Assembly: GCA_002421985.1 (NCBI GenBank)
Contig: DISF01000026.1
Coordinates: 1-27,565, forward strand
Direction of reading: 5' to 3'
Origin: Roseovarius sp. UBA6217
GTDB lineage: Bacteria; Pseudomonadota; Alphaproteobacteria; Rhodobacterales; Rhodobacteraceae
DNA length: 27,565 nt
Shown: piece by piece, positions 1 to 8,386 of the stretch
Layout of the letters: every line of letters begins with the position of its first letter
Numbering within the stretch: the stretch's first letter is position 1
Made by a program: the position numbers and the translations under genes
Notes under the pieces: generated by a model
Seen by the model: the letters and a program-made list of their open reading frames with translations, nothing else
What the model was told of the DNA's origin: nothing
Database searches by the model: none

Positions 1-1714
1 CCTCTTCGACGGCATCCCGCTCGACAAGGTGTCGGTTTCCATGACCATGAACGGCGCGGTGATCCCGATTCTGGCCAGTTTCATCGTCGCGGGCGAAGAG
101 CAGGGCCATGACAAGGCGCTGCTTTCGGGGACCATCCAGAACGATATTCTCAAGGAATTCATGGTCCGCAACACCTATATCTATCCGCCCGCGCCCTCGA
201 TGCGGATCGTGTCGGACATCATCGGCTACACCGCCGAGCACATGCCGAAATTCAACTCGATCTCGATTTCGGGCTATCACATGCAGGAGGCGGGCGCGAA
301 CCTCGTTCAGGAGCTGGCCTATACGCTGGCGGATGGTCGCGAATATGTGCGCGCGGCCATCGCGGCGGGCATGGATGTGGACAGCTTTGCGCCGCGGCTC
401 TCGTTCTTTTTCGCCATCGGGATGAATTTTTTCATGGAGGCCGCGAAGCTGCGCGCGGCGCGGCTCTTGTGGCACCGGATCATGAGCGAATTCGGCGCGA
501 AGGACGAGAAATCCAAGATGCTGCGCACCCATTGCCAGACCAGCGGCGTCAGCCTTCAGGAACAAGACCCCTATAACAACGTGATCCGCACCGCCTATGA
601 GGCGATGAGCGCGGTTCTGGGCGGCACGCAGTCGCTTCATACCAACGCGCTCGACGAGGCGATTGCCCTGCCCACCGAGTTCTCGGCCCGCATCGCGCGC
701 AATACGCAGTTGATCTTGCAGGAAGAAACCGGCGTGACCAAGGTGGTCGATCCGCTGGCGGGCTCTTACTATGTCGAAAAGCTCACCCATGATCTGGCCG
801 AAAAGGCCTGGGAATTGATCGAGGAGGTCGAGGTGATGGGCGGCATGACCAAGGCGGTCGAGAGCGGAATGCCCAAGCTGCGCATCGAGGAGACGGCGGC
901 GATGCGGCAGGCGATGATCGACCGGGGCGAGGAGGTGATCGTCGGCGTCAACAAGTATCGCAAGGAAAAGGAAGACCCGATCGACATTCTCGATGTCGAT
1001 AACGTCAAGGTGCGCGAGAGCCAGATTGCCCGGCTGGAACGCATCCGCGCCACCCGCGATCAGGCCGCCTGCGATGCGGCGCTGAACGAGTTGACGCGCC
1101 GCGCGCGCGAGGGCGGCAATCTTCTGGACGCGGCGGTCGAGGCGGCGCGCGCGCGTGCCACGGTGGGGGAAATCAGCATGGCACTGGAAAAGGAATTCGG
1201 ACGCCACCGCGCCGAGGTGCGCACGCTGGCGGGCGTCTATGGCGCGGCCTACGCGGGCGACGCGGGCTTTGCCGCGATCCAGCAGGATGTCGAGAAATTC
1301 GCCGAGGAAGAGGGGCGACGCCCCCGGATGCTGGTGGTCAAGATGGGGCAGGACGGGCATGACCGCGGTGCCAAGGTGATCGCCACGGCGTTTGCCGATA
1401 TCGGCTTTGACGTGGATGTCGGCCCCTTGTTCCAGACGCCCGAGGAGGCGGCGCAGGACGCCATCGACAACGATGTGCATATCGTCGGAATCTCGTCGCA
1501 GGCCGCCGGGCACAAGACGCTCGCGCCCAAGCTCATCGCCGCGCTGAGCGAGCGTGGCGCGGGGGATATCCTTGTGATCTGCGGCGGGGTGATCCCGCAG
1601 CAGGATTACGATTTTCTACGAGAGGCCGGGGTCAAGGCGATCTTTGGTCCCGGCACCAACATCCCCGAGGCGGCGCGCGATATCCTCGCGCTCATCCGCG
1701 CGGCGCGGCGGTAG
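1..1714 (+). CDS. scpA: Methylmalonyl-CoA mutase, 5' end outside window
   Basis: Adenosylcobalamin-dependent mutase that interconverts (R)-methylmalonyl-CoA and succinyl-CoA, feeding propionyl-CoA and ethylmalonyl-CoA pathway carbon into the TCA cycle. The reading frame is open from base 2 (LFDGIPLDKV...), so the start codon lies upstream; about 570 residues are visible. The N-terminal part is the substrate-binding barrel (TIQNDILKEF, YPPAPSMRI, SGYHMQEAGA). The C-terminal part is the B12-binding Rossmann domain, with the cobalt-ligand motif D-x-H-x-x-G (GQDGHDRGAK) encoded at about 1352-1369, followed by VGISSQAAGH and the conserved ICGGVIPQQDYDFL. The single-chain catalytic-subunit architecture is normal for alphaproteobacteria. 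It converges on a minus-strand GFA-family gene 26 bp away, and I see no clear terminator between them. Identification is certain at family level; the symbol mcmA is also used. Confidence 0.95.
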   Translation, partial: LFDGIPLDKVSVSMTMNGAVIPILASFIVAGEEQGHDKALLSGTIQNDILKEFMVRNTYIYPPAPSMRIVSDIIGYTAEHMPKFNSISISGYHMQEAGANLVQELAYTLADGREYVRAAIAAGMDVDSFAPRLSFFFAIGMNFFMEAAKLRAARLLWHRIMSEFGAKDEKSKMLRTHCQTSGVSLQEQDPYNNVIRTAYEAMSAVLGGTQSLHTNALDEAIALPTEFSARIARNTQLILQEETGVTKVVDPLAGSYYVEKLTHDLAEKAWELIEEVEVMGGMTKAVESGMPKLRIEETAAMRQAMIDRGEEVIVGVNKYRKEKEDPIDILDVDNVKVRESQIARLERIRATRDQAACDAALNELTRRAREGGNLLDAAVEAARARATVGEISMALEKEFGRHRAEVRTLAGVYGAAYAGDAGFAAIQQDVEKFAEEEGRRPRMLVVKMGQDGHDRGAKVIATAFADIGFDVDVGPLFQTPEEAAQDAIDNDVHIVGISSQAAGHKTLAPKLIAALSERGAGDILVICGGVIPQQDYDFLREAGVKAIFGPGTNIPEAARDILALIRAARR

Positions 1715-1740
1715 GCGGCGGGGGGGCAAGTTCGGGGGCG

Positions 1741-2117
1741 TCAGCGATCAGACGGGTGGTTGACGCCATCGACCCACGGGATCGGGTCGAAATCGCGCGG
1801 GTTCACCCCCTCGATCGCGCCGAGATTGACGCCGTATTCGTTCGGGTTCGAGCGGCGGCGGTGATGGGTGTAGATGCCGCAGATGCTGCAAAACCAGTGT
1901 TGTGCCGTGCCGGTGCCCCATTGGTAGAGCGTCAGGGCCTCGGCCCCCTTGACGATCTCGAGATCGTCGAGCGCGACGCTGATCGTGGCCGGGCCGGGCC
2001 GCGCCTGCGGCAAAAGCTGCAATCGCAGCGACGCGCGTCGCCCAAACCGGGATCGCGCGGGCGCAGGCGCAATTCAACCGCGCCGCAATGGCAGGTGGCC
2101 TTGAGGGGGGTGGTCAT
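1741..2117 (-). pseudogene. GFA (glutathione-dependent formaldehyde-activating) family protein, frameshifted
   Basis: The GFA fold is a small zinc-binding protein with conserved cysteines; the substrate of this member is unknown. The start is ATG at 2117-2115 behind a strong TAAGGAGG ribosome-binding site. The ATG overlaps the stop of the upstream rhomboid gene as ATGA, which suggests translational coupling. The first half reads MTTPLKATCHCGAVELRLR ... RRCDCSFCRRRG, with the expected CxC and CxCxxC cysteines. In this frame homology then stops. The second half (ATISVALDDLEIVKGAEALT, FCSICGIYTHHRRRSN, WVDGVNHP) continues one frame over, to the stop at 1741. The shift falls in the GC-only run around 1988-2003 (minus GGCCCGGCCCGGCC). 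One extra base there would restore a full-length protein of about 125 residues. It could be a true lesion or a base lost in sequencing. Confidence 0.75.
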
Positions 2118-2860
2118 CGGCGCCTCCTTACACGGGGGATGGGTGTCTGGCGAAAGCGATAGCGCGCCGCAGGGCTGGGCGGCACCCCGCCATGCCGCGC
2201 CCAAAAGCGCGGCCCCCCCAGCCGCACGAATACCGGCAGCGCGAGCACCGCCCCCGCGACAAAGCCGCCTGCATGCGCCCAATAGGCGACGCCGCCCATA
2301 TCGGGGCTGCTGCCCAGCCCCGCGAGCACCTGGATGGCGAACCACAGCAAAAGCACCAGCGCCGCCGGGATGGTGATGATGCGCACGAAAACGATGAAGA
2401 TCAGCAGCACATCCACCCGCGCGCGCGGAAACAGCAGCAGGTAGCCGCCCATCACCCCCGCGATCGCGCCCGACGCGCCCACCGTCGGCACCATCGAGCC
2501 CGGCCCGCCCAACACATGCGCCACCCCCGCCGCGATGCCCGTCGCAAGGTAGAAGGCGAGATAGGGCAGATGGCCCATCCGATCCTCGAGATTGTCGCCG
2601 AATATCCACAAGAACAGCATGTTGCCCGCAAGATGCATCACGCCGCCATGCAGGAACATCGAGGTGAATACCCCGGAATAGTCGCCCATCTGCGTCACCC
2701 GCGCCGGGATCATCGCCCATTCGTTGAAGAAAAGCGTGATCGCGCGCTCATCCGAGAAAAGCGACCAATAGCTGAAAAACACCACCACGTTCACCGCGAT
2801 GAGCGCGTAGGTGACATAGGGCGTGGTGGCCGAGGGGTTGTGATCGCGGATCGGGAACAT
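2114..2860 (-). CDS. Rhomboid family intramembrane serine protease
   Basis: Predicted inner-membrane protease of 248 residues that would cleave substrates within or near transmembrane helices. The visible signature is complete: the helix-2 HLAGN motif (Asn80, oxyanion), the nucleophile in VGASGAIAG (Ser130) and the general base in YWAHAGGF (His196). Six or so hydrophobic segments are visible, the first at about residues 15-31 (ALIAVNVVVFFSYW). The C-terminal tail after residue 215 is basic (PRFWARHGG ... RVRRRR). The gene starts 60 bp after the stop of putA on the same strand and overlaps the next gene by four bases, so it may be co-transcribed with both. No good Shine-Dalgarno precedes the ATG. 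The natural substrate cannot be told from the sequence. Confidence 0.9.
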   Translation of the reverse strand: MFPIRDHNPSATTPYVTYALIAVNVVVFFSYWSLFSDERAITLFFNEWAMIPARVTQMGDYSGVFTSMFLHGGVMHLAGNMLFLWIFGDNLEDRMGHLPYLAFYLATGIAAGVAHVLGGPGSMVPTVGASGAIAGVMGGYLLLFPRARVDVLLIFIVFVRIITIPAALVLLLWFAIQVLAGLGSSPDMGGVAYWAHAGGFVAGAVLALPVFVRLGGPRFWARHGGVPPSPAARYRFRQTPIPRVRRRR

Positions 2861-2920
2861 GGGGCAAGGCTAGCGTGGATCGCCGGTGCCGGAAAGCCGC
2901 AAATCGCCTGCCCGCCCGTG

Positions 2921-5900
2921 TCAGGACATGCCGCCCAAAAGCGCCGCGTTGCCGCCTGCGGCGGTGGTATCGACGCAGACATGGCGCTCATGCAGGGCAT
3001 GGCCCGTGTCGGGCATCCCCGTCACCAGCGGCAGGTTCGGGCCCGCGCGCTGCGCCAGCGCCCCGGCATAGGCGCGGGCCTGGCCTTCGTCGCCCCACCA
3101 GATCGCGCCCGAGAGGCCCCCCATCGTGATGAGCGCGTGCGCATCGACATGGCCCGAGGCCGCGACCGCGACACCGCCCAAAGCCTCGACCGCCCGTTTC
3201 TGCGCCGCTGCCGCCTCCGGCCCCGGCCCGAGGCAGAGAAGCGCCGGGCGCAGATGGGTGGTAAGGCGGTTCGATTCGCCTGTCGGCCCCGGCAGAACCA
3301 GCGCCTCGCGCGCCGTAGAGGGCGTGGCATTGGCGCGGTCAAGCGCCGCCTGCACCTCGGCCACGGGCATGGCCGCCTCCCATTTCGTGCCCTGCATCGG
3401 GGCCGGTCGCGCGGTAAAGCGCGCGAGGTAATGCGGCCCGCCCGCCTTGGGGCCGGTGCCCGACATGCCCTCTCCGCCAAAGGGCTGGGAGCCCACGATG
3501 GCACCGATCTGGTTGCGGTTGACATAGATATTGCCCGCATGAACCGCCTCGGTCACATGCTGCACGCGGTCGTCGATCCGGGTCATGAGGCCAAAGGTCA
3601 GGCCATAGCCGGTGGCGTTGATGGCATTGATCACGCGGTCGAGATCGCGCGCCTTGAAGGTGGCCAGATGCAGCACGGGGCCGAAAATCTCGCGCTCTAG
3701 ATCCTTGATGCCGGTCACGCGGATCAGCGTGGGGGCGATGTATGTGCCCGCGTCGGGGGTTTTCAATTCGTGCAACAGGCGGCCCTCGGCGCGCGCCTGC
3801 TGGATATGCGCGGCAATGCCCGCGCGGGCCTCTTCGTCGATCACCGGGCCGCAATCGGTGGCGAGGTGCCACGGGTTGCCGACCACCAGCGCATCCATCG
3901 CGCCGGTGAGCATTTCGGTGAAATGCGGCGCGATATCCTCCTGCACATAAAGGCAGCGCAACGCCGAACAGCGCTGGCCCGCCGACTGGAACGCCGATTC
4001 AACGATCGCCTGCACCGCCTGCTCCGGGAGCGCGGTGCTGTCCACGATCATCGCGTTCATGCCGCCGGTCTCGGCGATGAGGGGCGCGCCGGGGGCGAGG
4101 TGTTTGACCATCGCCGCGCGGATTTTCAGCGCCGTCTCGGTGGAGCCGGTAAAGGCCACGCCGCCCACGCGCGCATCAGACGTGAGCGCCGCACCGACCC
4201 GACCCGCGCCGGGCAGGAGTTGGCAAGCCGTGGCGGGCACGCCCGCGCGGTGCATGAGGCTGACGGCCAGATGCGCGATGAGCGGGGTCTGTTCGGCGGG
4301 TTTTGAGAGCACCGCGTTGCCTGCGGCCAGCGCCGCCGCGATCTGGCCGGTGAAGATGGCGAGCGGAAAGTTCCACGGGCTGATGCAGGTGAAGGTGCCC
4401 ACGGGGGCCGCTTCGGGCGCGTTCGCGGCGTAGTAGCGCAGGAAATCCACCGCCTCGCGCAATTCCGCCACCGCGTCTGGGATGGATTTTCCGGCCTCGC
4501 GGGCGAGAAGCGCGAAAATCTCGCCGAAATTCTCCTCGTAGAGGCCGGCCACGCGGTTGAGGATTTTCGCCCGCTCGGCTGCCGTGGCCTTCCATGGCCT
4601 GGCCGCCGCAAGCGCCGTCTCGATATCCGCCGGGCTGGCCCAGGCCACGGTGCCGGGGCTGTCGGCGGGATCGGCGGGGTTCTTGACGCGTTCGGGTGCC
4701 TCAGGCTGCGCCTTGCCCGCCAGAAGTGGTGCCGCGTCCCATTTGTGCGAGGCAAAGGGTGCGCGTGCCGCCTCGATGGCGTCGAGCGTCGGCTGGTGCC
4801 GCAGATCGAAGCCGCGCGAATTGGGCCGCTCGGGCAGGAACAGCTCCGGCCCGGTGGGCAGGTGCGGCGCGGGATCACCCGCGGCCTCGAACGGATCGCG
4901 GGCGACGGTCTCGGGGGCCACACTCTCGTCCACGATCTGGTTGACGAAGCTGGAGTTGGCCCCGTTCTCCAGCAGGCGGCGCACCAGATAGGCCAGAAGG
5001 TCCCGATGCGCGCCCACAGGGGCATAGATGCGGCAGCGCGTGCCCTCGGCTTTCAGCACGATGTCATGCAGCGCCTCGCCCATCCCGTGCAGGCGCTGGA
5101 ACTCGAAGGCGCGCTTGTCGCTGGCCATGTCGAGGATCGCCGCGGCGGTATGGGCGTTGTGGGTGGCGAATTGCGGATAGATGCGGTCGGTCATCGACAA
5201 GAGCTTGCGCGCATTGGCGATATAGGAAATGTCGGTCGCCGGTTTCGAGGTGAAGACCGGAAAGCCCGCAACCCCCGCGACCTGCGCGCGCTTGATCTCG
5301 GTATCCCAATAGGCCCCCTTGACCAGCCGCACCATGATGCGGCGGTCGAGCCGCGTGGCCAGATCGTATAGGAAATCAATCACGTGGCTGGCGCGCTGCC
5401 CGTAAGCCTGCACCACCACGCCGAACCCGTCCCAGCCCGCCAGCGCGGGCTCCGAGAGCACCGCCTCGATCACGTCGAGCGAGAGCGACAGGCGGTCGGC
5501 CTCTTCGGCGTCGATGTTGAGGCCCATCCGCGCGGATTTCGCCAGAAGCGCGAGGCTGCGCAGGCGCGGCACCAGCACGCTCATCACCGCGTCGCGCTGC
5601 GCCACCTCGTAGCGCGGATGCAGCGCCGAGAGCTTGACGGAAATGCCGGGATTGCTGCGGATGTCCTTGTGGGTGCAGGCATTGGCAATGGCGCTGATCG
5701 CGCGGCTGTAGCTCAGGTGATAGCGCGTGGCATCGCCATCGGTGCGCGCGGCCTCTCCCAGCATGTCGTAGGAATAGCTGTAGCCCTTCTTTTCCATCCC
5801 CGCCGCGCGGTCCATCGCCGATTGGATGGTTTCGCCCAGCACGAATTGACGGCCCATTTCCTTCATCGCGCGGCCCACGGCGGTGCGGATCACCGGCTCG

Positions 5901-6352
5901 CCCAGCCGCTTGATCGCGGCGCGCAGATGACCCACGGGGCCGGGGGCCTCGTCCTTGAGCACGCGCCCCGTCAGCATCAAGGCCCATGTCGAGGCATTGA
6001 CCAGCGGCGAGGTGGAGTGGCCCATATGCTTGCCCCAGTCCGAGGGCGCGATCTTGTCCTCGATGAGCGCGTCGATGGTCTCGGCATCGGGCACGCGCAA
6101 CAGCGCCTCCGCGAGACACATCAGCGCAATGCCTTCGTCTGTCGAGAGGCCGTATTCGCCCAGAAACACCTCCATCAGGCCGGGGCTTGATTGACTGCGG
6201 ATCGCGCGCACCAGATCGGCCCCGCGGCCTGCGATGCGGGCGCGATCCGCCTCCGAGAGGCCCGCCTCGGTGATGAGCCGCGCCAGAACCGCGGCCTCGT
6301 CGGCATAGGTGTCGAGGTCGATGGCGCGGCGCGTGTCGGTGTCGTAGGGCAT
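2921..6352 (-). CDS. putA: Bifunctional proline dehydrogenase / L-glutamate-gamma-semialdehyde dehydrogenase PutA
   Basis: PutA oxidises proline to glutamate in two steps: an FAD-dependent proline dehydrogenase, then an NAD-dependent P5C dehydrogenase. The protein has 1143 residues. The PRODH barrel occupies roughly residues 130-470 (KGAYWDTEIKRAQVAGVAGF near 345, EFQRLHGMGE, YAPVGAHRDLLAYLVRRLLE). The aldehyde dehydrogenase part spans about 510-1000, with FTGSTETALKIR, the general base Glu761 in LIAETGGMNA and the catalytic Cys795 in SAGQRCSALRC; the 34-residue gap between them is typical of the family. A further C-terminal domain closes the protein. There is no N-terminal ribbon-helix-helix domain, so this PutA should not regulate itself. 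That fits the divergent Lrp-type putR. A purine-rich CAGGGGGAAG lies just before the ATG. Confidence 0.97.
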   Translation of the reverse strand: MPYDTDTRRAIDLDTYADEAAVLARLITEAGLSEADRARIAGRGADLVRAIRSQSSPGLMEVFLGEYGLSTDEGIALMCLAEALLRVPDAETIDALIEDKIAPSDWGKHMGHSTSPLVNASTWALMLTGRVLKDEAPGPVGHLRAAIKRLGEPVIRTAVGRAMKEMGRQFVLGETIQSAMDRAAGMEKKGYSYSYDMLGEAARTDGDATRYHLSYSRAISAIANACTHKDIRSNPGISVKLSALHPRYEVAQRDAVMSVLVPRLRSLALLAKSARMGLNIDAEEADRLSLSLDVIEAVLSEPALAGWDGFGVVVQAYGQRASHVIDFLYDLATRLDRRIMVRLVKGAYWDTEIKRAQVAGVAGFPVFTSKPATDISYIANARKLLSMTDRIYPQFATHNAHTAAAILDMASDKRAFEFQRLHGMGEALHDIVLKAEGTRCRIYAPVGAHRDLLAYLVRRLLENGANSSFVNQIVDESVAPETVARDPFEAAGDPAPHLPTGPELFLPERPNSRGFDLRHQPTLDAIEAARAPFASHKWDAAPLLAGKAQPEAPERVKNPADPADSPGTVAWASPADIETALAAARPWKATAAERAKILNRVAGLYEENFGEIFALLAREAGKSIPDAVAELREAVDFLRYYAANAPEAAPVGTFTCISPWNFPLAIFTGQIAAALAAGNAVLSKPAEQTPLIAHLAVSLMHRAGVPATACQLLPGAGRVGAALTSDARVGGVAFTGSTETALKIRAAMVKHLAPGAPLIAETGGMNAMIVDSTALPEQAVQAIVESAFQSAGQRCSALRCLYVQEDIAPHFTEMLTGAMDALVVGNPWHLATDCGPVIDEEARAGIAAHIQQARAEGRLLHELKTPDAGTYIAPTLIRVTGIKDLEREIFGPVLHLATFKARDLDRVINAINATGYGLTFGLMTRIDDRVQHVTEAVHAGNIYVNRNQIGAIVGSQPFGGEGMSGTGPKAGGPHYLARFTARPAPMQGTKWEAAMPVAEVQAALDRANATPSTAREALVLPGPTGESNRLTTHLRPALLCLGPGPEAAAAQKRAVEALGGVAVAASGHVDAHALITMGGLSGAIWWGDEGQARAYAGALAQRAGPNLPLVTGMPDTGHALHERHVCVDTTAAGGNAALLGGMS

Positions 6353-6455
6353 GGCTTCCCCCTGAATTATCTGGCCATGATATCACCGGATCAGGGGTGA
6401 CTTTTCCCGTTTGATGTGGTTTGACCAGTCGATATGATCTAATTGAGGGCATATC
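6353..6455. promoter_or_regulatory. putA/putR divergent control region
   Basis: This 103-bp AT-richer gap separates divergent putA and putR. It holds a perfect palindrome TGATATCA at 6378-6385 and an inverted repeat GATATG (6431-6436) / CATATC (6450-6455) that ends directly at the putR start codon. Both are plausible Lrp/AsnC-family operators. A candidate putR promoter is TTGATG (6411-6416), a 16-nt spacer and TATGAT (6433-6438), which overlaps the inverted repeat and would suit autorepression. GAGGG at 6445-6449 is the putR ribosome-binding site. Family knowledge: PutR activates putA in response to proline. The exact sites are inference. Confidence 0.55.
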
Positions 6456-6935
6456 ATGGGGCAATCCGACCATTCCGATCTCGACCGGTTCGACCGCGCG
6501 ATTCTGCGGGTTTTGGCCTCGGACGGGCGCATCAGCGTGACCGATCTCGCGCGCGAGATCGGGCTTTCGAAATCGCCCACGCAGGCGCGTTTGCGGCGGC
6601 TGGAACAGGCCGGGGTCATCACCGGCTACCGGGCGTTTTTCGATCCGATCCGGCTCGGCCTTGATCATGTGAGTTTCGTCGAGGTGCGGCTCGACAATAC
6701 CCGCGAGACGGCGCTGGCGGCGTTCAACGCGGCGGTGGCCAAGATCCCCGAGATCGAGCAGGCCCATCTGATCGCGGGCAGTTTCGATTACCTGCTCAAG
6801 GTGCGCACGCAGGACATGGCCGAGTATCGCCGGGTTCTGGCCGAGGCGATTTCCACCCTGCCGCATGTGTCGAGCACCTCGACCTATGTCGCGATGCAGG
6901 CGGTCAAGGAGACCGTGCTCGGGGATTTGATTTGA
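6456..6935 (+). CDS. putR: Lrp/AsnC family regulator, PutR-like
   Basis: A 159-residue transcription factor with the usual Lrp/AsnC build. The N-terminal winged helix-turn-helix covers about residues 7-60 (AILRVLASDGRISVTDLARE, IGLSKSPTQARLRRLEQAGV). It is followed by an effector-binding RAM domain (IAGSFDYLLKVRTQDMAEYR, LPHVSSTSTYVAMQAVKETV). Its position back-to-back with putA, and the missing DNA-binding domain in that PutA, match the PutR activators known in Rhodobacter and Agrobacterium, which switch on putA when proline is present. The start is supported by GAGGG six bases upstream. The role as proline-responsive activator is an inference from family and position. Confidence 0.9.
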   Translation: MGQSDHSDLDRFDRAILRVLASDGRISVTDLAREIGLSKSPTQARLRRLEQAGVITGYRAFFDPIRLGLDHVSFVEVRLDNTRETALAAFNAAVAKIPEIEQAHLIAGSFDYLLKVRTQDMAEYRRVLAEAISTLPHVSSTSTYVAMQAVKETVLGDLI

Positions 6936-6938
6936 TTT

Positions 6939-7341
6939 TTGTGCCTGCTCGTGCCTGCGGGGGCGCTGGCCTGCCCCGCGCCGTCCGATCACGGCGCGGC
7001 GTTTGATGCGCTGTTCGCGCGGGTGCAGGCGGCGGAGAGCGCGCGCGAGGTGCGGGTTGCGTTCAACGAGATGTGGGCGCTCTGGGCCGACGCCCCTGAC
7101 GCCCATGCGCAAGAGTTGCTTGACGAGGGGATGACGCGGCGGGCGGCCCATGATTTCGACGCGGCGGCGGCGGCGTTCGACGTGCTCACCGCCTATTGCC
7201 CGGATTATGCCGAAGGGCATAACCAGCGCGCCTTTGTCAATTTCATCCGGCAGGATCATACCGCCGCCTTGCCCGATCTGGAGCGTGGTGCGCCGCGCGC
7301 CCCCGAAGAAAGGCATTTTCCTTGCCCGCCGCAACCGCTAG
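6939..7341 (+). pseudogene. TPR-type secreted protein, degraded at both ends
   Basis: The frame encodes a partial signal peptide (CLLVPAGALACPAPSDHG), then TPR-like helices (DEGMTRRAAHDFDAAAAAFD, YCPDYAEGHNQRAFVNFIRQ, AALPDLER). The family is small alphaproteobacterial periplasmic TPR proteins of unknown function. Two things are wrong. No ATG or positively charged n-region precedes the hydrophobic stretch, and the only in-frame starts are TTG 6939 or later codons. After ALPDLER (about 7290) the expected second half of the TPR domain is absent; this frame runs on through the tRNA-Leu gene to 7511, and a neighbouring frame stops at 7341. I read it as a remnant truncated next to the tRNA. An intact short variant with an unusual start is less likely. 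The end coordinate is approximate. Confidence 0.5.
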
Positions 7342-8386
7342 AAAAGCGGGGCGTCTGGCGGGCGTGGCGAAATGGTAGACGCATGGCACTTAAAATGCCT
7401 GGGCCGAAAGGCCGTGCCGGTTCAAGTCCGGCCGCCCGCACCATCTCGCATTTTTGGGTTGAAAAATCCGCTAACACGTTGAAGGGAAAGGTGGTTTTAG
7501 CGGTTCGATAACCTTCATTTCGGCTATACAGCAAAGGCTCTGCAAAGGCCAGTTTCAGCACTGTTCTCTTGAAGGTAAACTCGCCTTTTTCATAAAGATT
7601 CCAAGGGTTTGACAAAAACGCCAAGGCGTGTTCGATAAACTCCTCCATGCGCCCCCGTGGCGGCACAATCTGTTCGGCTTGCTCGCGCAATCTGATCTTC
7701 TGTCGCTCCAGCTTGTCGATCCGTGCCTCGTAAGCTGTGATGACAGCAGGGCTGGACGCATCAACGATCCGATCCAGCAGCGAGTCGGTCTGCTCTCCAA
7801 TGTCCCTGATCTGGGCATCCAGCGTCTTTCTGGCACTGTGCGCTTCTGCGAGCTTCGAATCCCAGATGTCAGTGAACATCGCCTTGACCAGCGCGCCGAG
7901 CTGCTTGGCCGGTTGCAGTGATTGGAGGATCGCTTCCGCGCCTTCTTCGATATCGGCGCGCGGGATCGATTTGAGTACCGACTCGCAGCCTTTCGTGTCG
8001 CATAAGTAGTAAGGATAGTGCTTCTTCCGTCCCTTTGACCAACAAGAGGTCATCGGCTCCCCGCAGTCATCGCAGAGCACAAAGCCGCGTAGCGGGAAGT
8101 CTTCATTGATGTCCTTGCGTGCGGGAGCGTTCGCGTTTCCTCGCAGCCGCTCTTGAATGCGTTCGTGCGTGGCAAAGCTGATCAGCGGCTCGTGATGCCC
8201 TTTACGCAGGGAGATACCCCACTTTGGCGCATCAACGTAGCCAGCATAAACCGCACGCTGAAGCAACTCCTTGCCCCGAAGGGTTGTGCGCCCGATCGCC
8301 AGGCTTGCCGCAATCTGGCGCGTCGACAGACCCTCGGCCGAGAGCCGCAAAACATCTCGTATCTTCCGCATCGGCAATCTCTTCAT
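7256..8386 (-). pseudogene. Chimeric ORF: IS21 IstA N-terminus fused to serine-recombinase C-terminus
   Basis: One open frame joins two unrelated pieces. Residues 1 to about 36 (MKRLPMRKIRDVLRLSAEGL, STRQIAASLAIGRTTL) are the helix-turn-helix start of an IS21-family IstA transposase. From about residue 38 (LLQRAVYAGYVDAPKWGISL, KGHHEPLISFATHERIQERL) it is the middle and C-terminal part of a large serine recombinase: Recombinase domain, zinc ribbon (FVLCDDCGEPMTSC, YYLCDTKGCES) and a coiled-coil with KLERQKIRLREQAEQ. The catalytic resolvase domain with its serine is missing, so it cannot recombine DNA. The last 58 or so codons (from KCEMVRAAGLEPARPFGP) are simply the antisense of the tRNA-Leu gene and flanking DNA, so the genuine part ends near 7444. 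Identity of both parts is clear. Any function of the fusion is unknown. Confidence 0.8.
7358..7443 (+). tRNA. tRNA-Leu (anticodon UAA)
   Basis: An 86-nt class II tRNA including an encoded CCA. The acceptor arms are GCGGGCG (7358-7364) and CGCCCGC (7433-7439), with discriminator A and CCA at 7441-7443. The anticodon loop CTTAAAA gives UAA, reading the UUA leucine codon. The long variable arm (GGGCCGAAAGGCC) is typical of tRNA-Leu. The T arm GCCGG-TTCAAGT-CCGGC is perfect. The first anticodon-stem pair is a T-T mismatch. The gene's 3' end borders a serine-recombinase remnant, so it is the likely integration target of the adjacent element. Confidence 0.96.

Noticed and set aside
2192..3700. Long plus-strand open frame opposite putA and the rhomboid gene
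   Set aside because: It is a shadow of well-identified minus-strand genes. The translation is His/Arg-rich and low-complexity, as expected for antisense frames in GC-rich DNA.
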